Shown here piece after piece: positions 1 to 7,857 of a stretch of DNA of 64,000 bases. The DNA is taken from the NCBI GenBank assembly GCA_964484935.1, contig CAZAFW010000003.1, forward strand, positions 32,641 to 96,640. The letters are read 5' to 3'. The notes beneath the pieces were generated by a model. That model did no database searches. It was not told the origin of the DNA and was given only the letters and a program-made list of their open reading frames with translations. How positions within the stretch are numbered: position 1 is the stretch's first letter; every line of letters begins with the position of its first letter. A program made the translations under genes and the position numbers. The DNA is from BM714 sp964484935. GTDB taxonomy: Bacteria > Bacillota > Clostridia > Peptostreptococcales > BM714.

Positions 1-497
1 ATCAGGTTTGCGCTCGAAGACATGGGAGAACACCTGTCGCCGAAATAAGCTCCTGCTATTATGGCTCCTCCTGCCACATTGGCATCCACTCCCGCAGATT
101 TGGCCATTACAAGCAATACCACCCCTATTGTTCCCGCAGTTCCGAATGCCGTTCCGAGAAGAAAAGACATCAATGAGCTTAGTAGAAATGCGAAAAGTAT
201 GAAAATCTTTGGGTTCATCCATTTGAGTCCGTAATATCCTATTGCGGGTATTGTTCCTTCCGCCATCCATGTCGATGTTATTGCCCCTATCAGCATGAAT
301 ATCTGTACAATCAGCATTATCCCCTCCGTGCCTGAAATCATCATTTCAGCTATTTCCCTGAGCGAAAAGCCCTTTTGCCGTGCCATCCATCCGAACATGA
401 GGATTCCCGCAAGAAGCGGAAGCAAAAGGTTGATTTTCGCCACAACCGCCAAAATTAAAAATACAAATAAAATTATCGAAGCTAAAAGCATGTTCAT
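1..497 (-). CDS. NhaC-family Na+/H+ antiporter, C-terminus cut off by the window edge
   Basis: The reading frame starts with ATG at 497 behind AGGAGGCGG (502-510) and stays open to base 1, so about 165 N-terminal residues are visible and the rest lies outside the window. It encodes several hydrophobic helices, and a GAYFGDRCSPMSSSANL stretch near the edge resembles the conserved loop of NhaC-type sodium/proton antiporters (GD-x-x-SP-x-S-x-x-x-N). The likely role is sodium or pH homeostasis, possibly substrate/Na+ exchange, in the cytoplasmic membrane. Family assignment is fairly firm; the exchanged solute cannot be told. No signs of disruption are seen. Confidence 0.75.
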   Translation of the reverse strand, partial: MNMLLASIILFVFLILAVVAKINLLLPLLAGILMFGWMARQKGFSLREIAEMMISGTEGIMLIVQIFMLIGAITSTWMAEGTIPAIGYYGLKWMNPKIFILFAFLLSSLMSFLLGTAFGTAGTIGVVLLVMAKSAGVDANVAGGAIIAGAYFGDRCSPMSSSANL

Positions 498-550
498 CAA
501 ACCGCCTCCTGAAAGTCCCGCTTTTGAAATCGTACCACTGCAAGGACAAA

Positions 551-574
551 AAAAAAGAGCCAAAGGCTCTTTTA
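551..574 (-). terminator. Rho-independent terminator after the parvulin gene
   Basis: Read leftward, AAAGAGCC-TTT-GGCTCTTT forms an 8-bp stem followed by a run of T. The stop codon of the parvulin gene lies at the base of the stem. Confidence 0.85.
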
Positions 575-1315
575 GTAAATTTTCACTTCATACTGCTCTT
601 TCAGCTCGTTTACTTTTTCCATGTAAACGTCCCTTTGCTTTTCAGCCGCCAGCTTTTGGCCTATTTCATTTTTGACTTCCTCATACGACCTGACCGATGC
701 TTCCTTCCTGTCTTCAACCTTTATTAGGTGGTATCCAAACTGGGTTTTGACAGGTTCGCTCATGTCTCCGACTTTCATTTCAAAAGCCGCATTTTCGAAT
801 TCAGGAACCATTTTGCCTCTTTCGAACATTCCCAGGTCTCCTCCGTTTTCTTTCGAAGGACACTTGGAGTATTTCTTGGCGGCATCCTCAAATACGCATC
901 CGCCGTCTATTTCAGCCTTTATGCTCTTGGCTTCTTCCTCGCTATCCACAAGAATGTGTTTTGTTCGCACGCTTTCAGGCGTTTGGAAGTTGGTCTTGTT
1001 GTTTTCGTAATACTCTTCCGCCTCTTTTTCCTCGACCCCTACGCCTGCGATTGTTTTGTTTACAGCATATTGCTTGAGTATGTTGGTCTTAACCGTTTCT
1101 AGCTGGGCCTTGAATGCTTCTTCCCCATCCATTCCAGTTTCCATTGCATAAAGATAAAAGAGCTCCTGATTGACAAGTTCGTTTAAGACATACTCTCTTC
1201 CCTTGTCATTATTGAACTGGGCCGCTCTCTCGGGTCCAAGGCTTTTAATCATCATTTCCATTTCTTCTTTTCGTATTTCCCTGTTTCCCACTTTTGCCAA
1301 AACATTTTCGCTCAT
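572..1315 (-). CDS. Parvulin-type peptidyl-prolyl cis-trans isomerase (PpiC/SurA-like), no signal peptide
   Basis: A 247-residue protein that should catalyse cis-trans isomerisation of prolyl bonds. Residues about 1-100 form a SurA/PrsA-like helical chaperone segment and residues about 112-205 a PpiC rotamase domain with typical pieces: VRTKHILV, AAKKYSKCPSKENGGDLGMF, MVPEFENAAF and QFGYHLIKVEDR. There is no signal peptide or lipobox, unlike the secreted PrsA lipoproteins, so it is probably cytosolic. ATG is preceded by AAAGGAGAG. It is a single-gene unit ending in a terminator. Function as a foldase is inferred from the family; clients are unknown. Confidence 0.88.
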   Translation of the reverse strand: MSENVLAKVGNREIRKEEMEMMIKSLGPERAAQFNNDKGREYVLNELVNQELFYLYAMETGMDGEEAFKAQLETVKTNILKQYAVNKTIAGVGVEEKEAEEYYENNKTNFQTPESVRTKHILVDSEEEAKSIKAEIDGGCVFEDAAKKYSKCPSKENGGDLGMFERGKMVPEFENAAFEMKVGDMSEPVKTQFGYHLIKVEDRKEASVRSYEEVKNEIGQKLAAEKQRDVYMEKVNELKEQYEVKIY

Positions 1316-1377
1316 TAAATACTCTCCTTTGAATTTAGTATAATGTCATGATAACAGAAAGTTTTATGCCTGTCCAT

Positions 1378-1944
1378 TTACAGAATCCATTTCCTGTCCC
1401 TTATAAGAGCCTCTATCTTGCCGCTCTGCTTGACCGCATCCACTCTGACATCTGTCATATCCATGTAAAGGCGTATGGATTCATCACACAAATTTCCGCC
1501 CTTCATTGCAAACACGCCGTCATTCATTGTCTCTCCGTTTATGATGCCCTTTTTCTCCATTCCTCCAAGTATGAGCCCCATTCTCATGTGGCCGTCTTCC
1601 TCTTCAATGAAAAAGCCGGCTACCCTGTCCAGATTTTCCTTGGAAAAATGATTCGACAGGAAGGCCCCGCTGTCCAAATGGCTTATGTCAACCATCCTTC
1701 CCCCTGCAAATGTTATTCTTCGGTTATTCAAAAATTCCATTGAATTGCCTTCACTTCCAAGGACCGTCCCATAACCCTCGGTCGTTTCCCTGTGGACAAT
1801 AATCTCCATTCGGTTCTTTCTGACTCTCCAGAAGGCGTCTTCGGGCAGCTTGAAAGTCATTTGGTTGAAAAGGGAATTAATCATGATTTTTTCGTATCCC
1901 TTTCCATTGAACAATTCACACATTTCATCAAAAGAATCTCTCAT
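1378..1944 (-). CDS. Hypothetical protein, 188 residues
   Basis: I do not recognise this family. A longer frame starts with GTG at 1953, but the ATG at 1944 has GAGAGGTG about 8 bases upstream and is the better start. The protein is soluble, of mixed charge, with no signal peptide or membrane helix. It contains Gly-rich turns (RITFAGGRMVDISHLDSGAF; LILGGMEKKGII) that suggest a beta-rich fold. It sits alone between the parvulin gene and a terminator-closed two-gene unit. No function is proposed. Confidence 0.7.
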   Translation of the reverse strand: MRDSFDEMCELFNGKGYEKIMINSLFNQMTFKLPEDAFWRVRKNRMEIIVHRETTEGYGTVLGSEGNSMEFLNNRRITFAGGRMVDISHLDSGAFLSNHFSKENLDRVAGFFIEEEDGHMRMGLILGGMEKKGIINGETMNDGVFAMKGGNLCDESIRLYMDMTDVRVDAVKQSGKIEALIRDRKWIL

Positions 1945-2003
1945 AAGTTTCACCTCTCAAATCCATTAAACCATAAATCGCGAATGTCCGCCACCGACTC
2001 AGT

Positions 2004-2042
2004 AAAAACAAACGGGACAAAGTGTTGCTTCCCGTTTGTTTT
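2004..2042 (-). terminator. Rho-independent terminator after the GDYXXLXY/DUF2157 pair
   Basis: AAAACAAACGGGA (left arm) and TCCCGTTTGTTTT (right arm) form a long stem around a 12-base loop. Transcribed leftward it ends in a T-rich tract just after the stop of the gene at 2057. Confidence 0.85.
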
Positions 2043-2056
2043 CGCAAATGCTTTTT

Positions 2057-2605
2057 TTATTTTCTTTTTTCAAGGCCCGCAACATATCCGTAGCCTTTGT
2101 AGACCCTTGCCTTTACATCAAGGGTCCCTTGATTCGAATCATAATGCATTTCCTCCCCAGTATTTTCCTGCACATAATATCTTTCAAGCCCGTAATACAG
2201 ATAGACATCATGAGGCTTTGGAAATTCGCCTTTTCTATGCAGTCCTGAAATCCGCGCCTTGAGATAGACTCCTTCCTCGGGAGGGTCTACCGAAATTGCA
2301 CAGATCGAATGGTAACCTCTTGAGTCCGGCTTCAGCAAGACATAAACAAAAGCGCCCTCGTATTTTTCAGCTTCATCAAGGATTGTTTCCGGAAGTTTGT
2401 CATATGAGGACCTGCTTATTTCAAGATTAAGATTCACATAGTCTCCTCGAAAAAGATCCCTCGGATCATAAGTTTCAGTAGCCAGCAATATTTCCTCTCC
2501 TTGTGTTTTAGCCAGAAATGGCTTAAATGCAATTCCGCCCAATATTATAAACGGCACAAGCAAGGCAATTGCAAATCCGAGCCTGTTTCTATAAATGCTC
2601 TTCAT
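2057..2605 (-). CDS. GDYXXLXY-domain membrane-anchored protein
   Basis: The 182-residue protein has one N-terminal membrane helix (about 10-28) followed by an extracytoplasmic domain. The motif RGDYVNLNLEIS (about 54-65) is the GDYxxLxY signature that names this family, which is usually encoded next to a DUF2157 membrane protein, as it is here: the upstream DUF2157 gene stops 3 bases before this start. The two probably form one membrane complex. The biochemical role of the family is not established to my knowledge. A terminator follows directly. Confidence 0.8.
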   Translation of the reverse strand: MKSIYRNRLGFAIALLVPFIILGGIAFKPFLAKTQGEEILLATETYDPRDLFRGDYVNLNLEISRSSYDKLPETILDEAEKYEGAFVYVLLKPDSRGYHSICAISVDPPEEGVYLKARISGLHRKGEFPKPHDVYLYYGLERYYVQENTGEEMHYDSNQGTLDVKARVYKGYGYVAGLEKRK

Positions 2606-2608
2606 TTA

Positions 2609-3673
2609 TTATGCCCCCCTTTTTCTCATTCTTTCAAACCAGTATCCAAAAGCTATCAAAATAAGTCCGCCTATGATAAAAAACATGGATTTAGGCATAA
2701 AATCATAAAAATTATCTACATAATACCTGAATATGAGAATGCATACGAAAACAAGGCTGCTGACATGGCCTTTTCTTGTATCCATAAGAAAATAGGCCAT
2801 GAGGACAATCCCGAATATTAGTGCGGCCTCTCCGGAGTATTCCCAAGGAATGTCATTCCAGACACCTTTATATGTGAGGACCAACCCCGAAAATCCCAAA
2901 AATAGATTTCCTTCAAGCATAAATATTTCTCCATGCGAAGACACTACATATTTCATTAAGATGCCAGAGCCAAAAATTACAACCGCTGCCAAAAGTTCAC
3001 TTCCTTCAAGTTCGTAAATCAAGTCCAGCACCCATACCGCAGCCAAAATGTTTTCAGCAAAAATAAAATATTCACTGTTTTCAAAAACCAGCCTGTTGAT
3101 TGCATAAAGCAAAATCAAAACGGCAAAGAAGTCCCAGGCTATGCCTTGATAGTCGAAATTGCCCAGGCTGTGAAGGAGGAGAAGTCCATGCGTAAATGAA
3201 AACAACAACTTGTCTTTTAGCACATAGGCCATAGGCAGTGTTCCCAGCGCCCACAGCAGAAAACTTTTCGAAAAATGGATGGATATGTTATACATCTGTT
3301 CAACAAGGAAAATGCCCGCCCCGAAAACAAGTACGGATATGTATGAAAGGCTCCTTCCCGTTCTGGGATATTCCTTTTCCAAAACTCTTCCTGCAGATGC
3401 GAAACCTAAAAAACCCGCTGCCAGTATCGATAGTTTTAAGCCATCTCCTATCTCCTTCCAATTGCTGGCTATGAAGCTTATTATGCCCAATCCAACCAAG
3501 ATTGATCCTATTGTGAGAATTGCGAGTATGTAGTTCATGCCTTCACTGCGGGGTTTATAAGCATCTACTATCCTTACGCCGGTTTCATTGTCTATCACTT
3601 CAATCCTCTCAAGATAGGCAACTTCGTTTTTTATGAATTTGTAACTGGCGCTGCCGATTGTTTTCTTTTTCAT
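2609..3673 (-). CDS. DUF2157 multi-helix membrane protein
   Basis: About 354 residues with a short cytoplasmic N-terminus and roughly ten hydrophobic helices, for example ILAILTIGSILVGLGIISFI and the following NWKEIGDGLKL segment that is typical of DUF2157 proteins. The frame can be extended upstream to 3697, but ATG at 3673 has AAGGTGA at the right distance and is preferred. Partner gene: the GDYXXLXY protein 3 bases downstream. The pairing supports the family call; the molecular function is unknown. Confidence 0.8.
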   Translation of the reverse strand: MKKKTIGSASYKFIKNEVAYLERIEVIDNETGVRIVDAYKPRSEGMNYILAILTIGSILVGLGIISFIASNWKEIGDGLKLSILAAGFLGFASAGRVLEKEYPRTGRSLSYISVLVFGAGIFLVEQMYNISIHFSKSFLLWALGTLPMAYVLKDKLLFSFTHGLLLLHSLGNFDYQGIAWDFFAVLILLYAINRLVFENSEYFIFAENILAAVWVLDLIYELEGSELLAAVVIFGSGILMKYVVSSHGEIFMLEGNLFLGFSGLVLTYKGVWNDIPWEYSGEAALIFGIVLMAYFLMDTRKGHVSSLVFVCILIFRYYVDNFYDFMPKSMFFIIGGLILIAFGYWFERMRKRGA

Positions 3674-3779
3674 GCAATCACCTTGTATAATGAACACGTA
3701 GTCAAGCTACGGTCATTACCCTTTCTTCGTATTGTATGATTGACATACGGCAAAAGCACCGCACACCTCAATATAAATT

Positions 3780-3818
3780 TACCCTCCTCCCACGAAAAGA
3801 AACGTGAGAGGAGGGTAT
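3780..3818 (-). terminator. Terminator-like hairpin after the YkvI-type transporter gene
   Basis: TACCCTCCTC(C/T)CACG pairs with CGTG(G)GAGGAGGGTA around an 8-base loop, a very stable stem. The tract following it leftward is AT-rich rather than a clean T-run. It closes the sigma-54 controlled operon. Confidence 0.7.
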
Positions 3819-3839
3819 AAAAGTTGTGCTTTGAGATTT

Positions 3840-4961
3840 CTATCCTACCTTGCGATTTTCCAAAGCCTTGTCTTTTTGCATGATTTTCCAAACACCGATT
3901 GTGCATACGGGAACAACATAAAATATGAAGAAGCCCCATGTTATTGTTCCGTATCCTTTGGCTATAAGGCCAATCAGACCAAATTGCGCGATTATCGCTC
4001 CGACTATGAGAAGTCCGATTGTGAGAGTCGTAGTCAGCTTGGTAGGCATTGTTTGGCCTTTTTCTTTGTATACCGAATTGATTCTTTCTGTAACTGCAAA
4101 TATGAACCCAGTGCCTGTTTCGATTAGTGTGCCGAAAAGCACAACCTGGAATGTTATTTGGAAGAATGGCGATCCCAAAACTCCAAGTATGTGGTTTGTA
4201 GGAACTGCAACTGTCAAAATATCCGGATACAGTCCAATCATTGCAAGATATAGAAGTATTCCGGGAATGATTCCGATTATGCCAGCCATGATGCCCGATC
4301 CGATTGCTTCTTTTCTTGTCTCTATGTGTCTAGTGGAGAATAATACCGCCGGTATGATTCCCAAATTGTAGAATGCGTATTTGAAACCGCCAAGAGCCCA
4401 TCCGCTCTTCATGTTGCCCTGGAATACGGAGCTGACGATTCCATCGCCGAACTTTGTGAAGCATATTACCAAGAATGCGATGTATACTGCATAAAGCAGG
4501 AAAGACCAGTACGAAAGGAATTTTTCTATTGCTTCCGAACCGTTGAATACAAGAAGTCCGACACCAACCATCATTCCTATTACTCCGACATAGTAATTGA
4601 GTCCAAAGATTTCATTGAGTATGCTTCCTGCAGTTGATGCTATTACAGCAAGAACTATGAGAAGAAGAACGAAATAGCATACTTCATAGAGCCACCAGGC
4701 CTTGCCCAGCAGTTTGGTGAAAAAGCTTCTGTAGTCATATGCATTGAAAACTCTTGCGAATTCAAATGTCGCCGCGCAAACAAGAGACCAAATGACTGTA
4801 GATATGAATACCATGGCTATAAGGCCGCCCAATGTCCCGAAATTCAGGAAAAACTCTACCAGCTCGCGGCCCGTTCCATATCCCCCCGCAATTACAACGG
4901 ATTGGAAAACGATGCCGGGAACAAAATATTTCTTAAATGTATCCGATTTTACAAAATTCAT
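3840..4961 (-). CDS. YkvI-family membrane transporter (APC superfamily type)
   Basis: A 373-residue, strongly hydrophobic protein with about ten membrane helices. The first helix carries FQSVVIAGGYGTGRELVEFF, a Gly-rich broken helix as in APC-superfamily carriers and in the YkvI family of Firmicutes. ATG follows AAGGAGG by 7 bases. It is the last gene of an operon with two PLP-dependent enzymes, driven from the -24/-12 promoter at 7519-7533. This suggests it imports the amino compound those enzymes process. The substrate is inferred only by context and is not known for the family in general. Confidence 0.75.
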   Translation of the reverse strand: MNFVKSDTFKKYFVPGIVFQSVVIAGGYGTGRELVEFFLNFGTLGGLIAMVFISTVIWSLVCAATFEFARVFNAYDYRSFFTKLLGKAWWLYEVCYFVLLLIVLAVIASTAGSILNEIFGLNYYVGVIGMMVGVGLLVFNGSEAIEKFLSYWSFLLYAVYIAFLVICFTKFGDGIVSSVFQGNMKSGWALGGFKYAFYNLGIIPAVLFSTRHIETRKEAIGSGIMAGIIGIIPGILLYLAMIGLYPDILTVAVPTNHILGVLGSPFFQITFQVVLFGTLIETGTGFIFAVTERINSVYKEKGQTMPTKLTTTLTIGLLIVGAIIAQFGLIGLIAKGYGTITWGFFIFYVVPVCTIGVWKIMQKDKALENRKVG

Positions 4962-5023
4962 GTGTGTTCCTCCTTAAGCTTATTCAGTATGATTGCGATA
5001 TTGACGGACAAAATTTTAGTTTC

Positions 5024-6376
5024 TTACCACCCCTTTGCAGTTTCGAGTATCTCGTCGGGAATATCCCCGGCCAAAAACTCATTCATTGATTCCTCTATTA
5101 CGTCAATTGCCTTGTCTATTTCCTCACGGGTAATTACGAGAGGCGGCTGGAATCTTAGTACACCATCTCCCAAAAAAATTATGATTACCCCTTTTTCCCA
5201 GCATCTGTAGCAGATTTTTGCGGCCGCTTCCCTGTTGCCTTCCTTGCTTTTCCTGTCCTTTACAAGGTCGACTCCTATGGAAAGCCCCATGCCCCTAACG
5301 TCTCCAATGATTTCATATTCTTCCATGAGGGCTTTGAAGCGGTCTTTAGCGTACTTTCCAAGATCGGCGCTTTTTTCGAGAAGCTTTTCGTCCTTTATGA
5401 CCTCAAGCGTCTCATATGCGGCCGCGCATGCCAGAGCATTCCCACTCATCGTAAAGAGATGTGCCGGCGCATCCATTGAATCCATTATTTCCTTTCTCCC
5501 TACTATTGCACTGAGAGGAACTCCCGAGCCTATCGATTTGCCCAAAATCAGCATATCCGGAACAACATCGAAGTGTTCTATGCCAAACCACTTTCCGGTT
5601 CGGCCGAAACCCTGCTGAACCTCCTCGCTAACGAAGAGTATTCCATGCTCCCTGCACAAGTCGTAAAGGGCTTTCATATACCTGTTGGGCGGTACTATAA
5701 GACCGCCGTCGCCCTGTATGGGTTCTATTATGACAGCAGCTATGTCGTCGGGCGGCATGTAAGTCGTCATTGCCTTCTTGAAAGCTCCCAGACATTCAAG
5801 GCCGCAGCTTCCGCACTCCTTGCCATAGCGGCACCTATAGCAATCGGGATACTCGATATGCTCAATTTCGCCTAGGAGAGGTCCTATTTTTCTTCGCATA
5901 TTGAGGCTTATTGCGCTTAATGACAAGGCTCCGTATGTAGAACCGTGGTATGCCCCTATAAAGGAAACTATTTTTTTTCTTCCCGTATATGCCCTTGCAA
6001 GCTTTATCGCCCCGTCGTTTGCATCCGAGCCGCAATTTCCATAAGCCACTTTCTTTTCATAGTCTCCCGGAGTAACTCCTATAAGCGCCTCTGCATATTT
6101 TACGAGAGGTTCCGAATACATATAGGCCGCAGTGTATGTTATGTATTTTTCCGCTTGTTCCTTGATCGCATTGACTATTCTGGGATGGGCATGCCCGGTA
6201 TTTAAAGCCGAAGCGCTCGAAAGCAAGTCTATGAACTCGTTTCCGTCAAAATCCTCCAATATGGCTCCGTGTCCTCTTGCAACCGCCAATGGATAGTAGG
6301 GCATCCTGGCAAAACCCGGATATACATCTGCATCCCTTTCTATGATTTTTTTCGTTTTTTCCAACACAAAACTCAT
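5024..6376 (-). CDS. Class III PLP-dependent aminotransferase or amino-acid racemase
   Basis: A 450-residue fold-type I PLP enzyme. Visible elements: LLSSASALNTGHAHP near the N-terminus, GNCGSDANDGAIKLAR (cofactor phosphate region), VIIEPIQGDGG, FVSEEVQQGFGRTG with the PLP-ring Asp position replaced by Glu, and LGKSIGSGVPLSAIVG with the Schiff-base Lys. A Cys-rich insert (YPDCYRCRYGKECGSC) occurs where 4-aminobutyrate aminotransferase-like and broad amino-acid racemase-like proteins of anaerobes also carry one. ATG at 6376 shares one base with the stop of the upstream gene (TGATG). It may be an omega-aminotransferase or a racemase; sequence reading cannot decide. Confidence 0.82.
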   Translation of the reverse strand: MSFVLEKTKKIIERDADVYPGFARMPYYPLAVARGHGAILEDFDGNEFIDLLSSASALNTGHAHPRIVNAIKEQAEKYITYTAAYMYSEPLVKYAEALIGVTPGDYEKKVAYGNCGSDANDGAIKLARAYTGRKKIVSFIGAYHGSTYGALSLSAISLNMRRKIGPLLGEIEHIEYPDCYRCRYGKECGSCGLECLGAFKKAMTTYMPPDDIAAVIIEPIQGDGGLIVPPNRYMKALYDLCREHGILFVSEEVQQGFGRTGKWFGIEHFDVVPDMLILGKSIGSGVPLSAIVGRKEIMDSMDAPAHLFTMSGNALACAAAYETLEVIKDEKLLEKSADLGKYAKDRFKALMEEYEIIGDVRGMGLSIGVDLVKDRKSKEGNREAAAKICYRCWEKGVIIIFLGDGVLRFQPPLVITREEIDKAIDVIEESMNEFLAGDIPDEILETAKGW

Positions 6377-7479
6377 CAATTTTCCTCCGTCCAGTTATTT
6401 TCAACCTGTCTCAACCTTCTCATTAGAACCTCCGCATCAGCACCTACCCTAAACCTTACAAAATTTTTGCCGAGACTCTCGAAATTCTCGCCGGAAACTG
6501 ACAGGACATTCTCCTTAAGCAATTCCCTGTACAAATCGACTCTTTTATCCGGATGAGTCAGTGTCATGATCGGAACCGTCGGGCTAGTTTCAAGATTCCC
6601 CATCTTTTCCACTGATCCAATGATTTTTTTCTTCACTTGTGCAATTTTTTTTCTGCTTTCACCCAGAAATTCTTGATCCTTCAAGGCTTCAAGCGCCAAA
6701 ACTGTCCCAATGCCAGTTATGCAAAACGGAATCGATACCTTTCTATAAACGTCCATAAGCCCCACAGAACCGACTGCATATCCAATTCTCATTCCCGCCA
6801 TTCCGAATCCCTTTGAAAGAGATTTCAGGACTATGATATTGTCCAAGCTTGCAAGCAATTTTACCGCAGAATTCTTTTTTTCCATAAAATCGCCATAAGC
6901 TTCGTCAACCACGACGCAAACACCCAAGCTTGCGGCTTGCTTTGCGATTTCCGATATGACATCAAGCGGGATTATCTGGCCGGTCGGATTGTTTGGATTG
7001 TCTATATAGCAATACGCATGCCTCTCTTTTATTTCATGAATAAACCGCTCCCCATCGAACTTTCCTTTGCCCGATGACATGTCAATCGTTTCATAAATTC
7101 CGCCCATTCCTTCCACATCCATTCCAAAATCGGGGAATTGCGGACTATGCCCAAGTACAATGGTTCCTTTGTCTAAGAACATCTTGTTTATTTTCGTAAT
7201 CGCATCCATTGATCCGCAGGCCAGTTCAATACAACATTCCTCAAGCACGGCGTGTCCGCTCCAATAGTCTATTATTGCCCTTTTGAGTTTCGCGTCGCCA
7301 TGAGGATAATGGTTTACGAGGTCTGCGGAAAATTTCCCCATCGCCTTGCCTACCCTTTCAGGAAACCCGAATGGGTTTATTCCTAAAGAACAGTCAATCC
7401 AGCCCGGTCCGAATTCTTCCGGCACATTCGCATAGCTTTCGTGCTTGATTTGGCTCAAATGCTTTCTTGTCTTGTACAT
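6376..7479 (-). CDS. Class I/II PLP-dependent aminotransferase (HisC/CobD-like)
   Basis: A 367-residue PLP enzyme. IDCSLGINPFGFPE near the N-terminus and YIDNPNNPTGQIIP, VVVDEAYGDFM and SLSKGFGMAGMRIGYAVG (with the catalytic Lys) are the standard class I/II markers and most resemble histidinol-phosphate aminotransferase and CobD. An upstream extension to 7596 is open but lacks a ribosome site; ATG at 7479 follows GGAGG by 6 bases. It is the first gene after the sigma-54 promoter and is translationally coupled to the class III enzyme. No his or cob genes are nearby, so catabolism of an imported amino acid is more likely than histidine or cobalamin synthesis (inference). Confidence 0.8.
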   Translation of the reverse strand: MYKTRKHLSQIKHESYANVPEEFGPGWIDCSLGINPFGFPERVGKAMGKFSADLVNHYPHGDAKLKRAIIDYWSGHAVLEECCIELACGSMDAITKINKMFLDKGTIVLGHSPQFPDFGMDVEGMGGIYETIDMSSGKGKFDGERFIHEIKERHAYCYIDNPNNPTGQIIPLDVISEIAKQAASLGVCVVVDEAYGDFMEKKNSAVKLLASLDNIIVLKSLSKGFGMAGMRIGYAVGSVGLMDVYRKVSIPFCITGIGTVLALEALKDQEFLGESRKKIAQVKKKIIGSVEKMGNLETSPTVPIMTLTHPDKRVDLYRELLKENVLSVSGENFESLGKNFVRFRVGADAEVLMRRLRQVENNWTEEN

Positions 7480-7518
7480 CACACACCTCCATTCACTTGT
7501 CCTTTTTGTATTAATTAC

Positions 7519-7533
7519 GCAAATACCATGCCA
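7519..7533 (-). promoter_or_regulatory. Sigma-54 (-24/-12) promoter for the aminotransferase operon
   Basis: Read leftward the sequence is TGGCATGGTATTTGC. It matches the consensus TGGCAC-N5-TTGC with exact GG-to-GC spacing and one change (T for C at the sixth base). The predicted start of transcription is about 7507, leaving a short leader before the ribosome site of the gene starting at 7479. A sigma-54 activator gene lies directly upstream in divergent orientation. Confidence 0.85.
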
Positions 7534-7652
7534 TTGCACTGAAAAATATAATGTGTATATATAGGATTGTTGAAAACACTGACTTCCAGCCTTCAAATAA
7601 TTTCTGATAAGCGTGCATAAAATTCCCTGCCACTTTATTTCAACAAAGACCT

Positions 7653-7669
7653 TGTTACATTTTGGAACA
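7653..7669. promoter_or_regulatory. Inverted repeat, likely activator binding site 1
   Basis: TGTTACATTTTGGAACA: arms TGTT-N-C and G-N-AACA around a 5-base centre. It lies about 150 bp upstream of the predicted sigma-54 transcription start, a normal enhancer distance. A second copy with the same arms is at 7798-7814. Confidence 0.6.
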
Positions 7670-7797
7670 TGGCATTCGACGTTTTTCGCGTTTCATTAGT
7701 ATTTTTAAATCAGAATACGGCCAGCAATTTGCCTACAGCTCCATATTTCAACGTTTTAAATTGTCACTGAAATTTTTCAGTTTCTATTTACAAGGTC

Positions 7798-7814
7798 TGT
7801 TGCATAATGTAACA
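7798..7814. promoter_or_regulatory. Inverted repeat, likely activator binding site 2
   Basis: TGTTGCATAATGTAACA has the same 17-bp architecture as the site at 7653-7669. Its closeness to the activator start codon (7858) suggests it may also serve autoregulation. A further half-related block, ACAAGGTCT, sits beside each site in opposite orientation (7647-7655 and 7791-7799). Confidence 0.55.
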
Positions 7815-7857
7815 TGTAACATAAGCGCAAGACACTATCTTTAGGGGGACCCAATCC

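Noticed and set aside
7480..7596. N-terminal extension of the HisC/CobD-like enzyme to 7596
   Set aside because: It would place the -24/-12 promoter inside the coding region, lacks a ribosome site and adds residues unlike any aminotransferase. ATG at 7479 has GGAGG.
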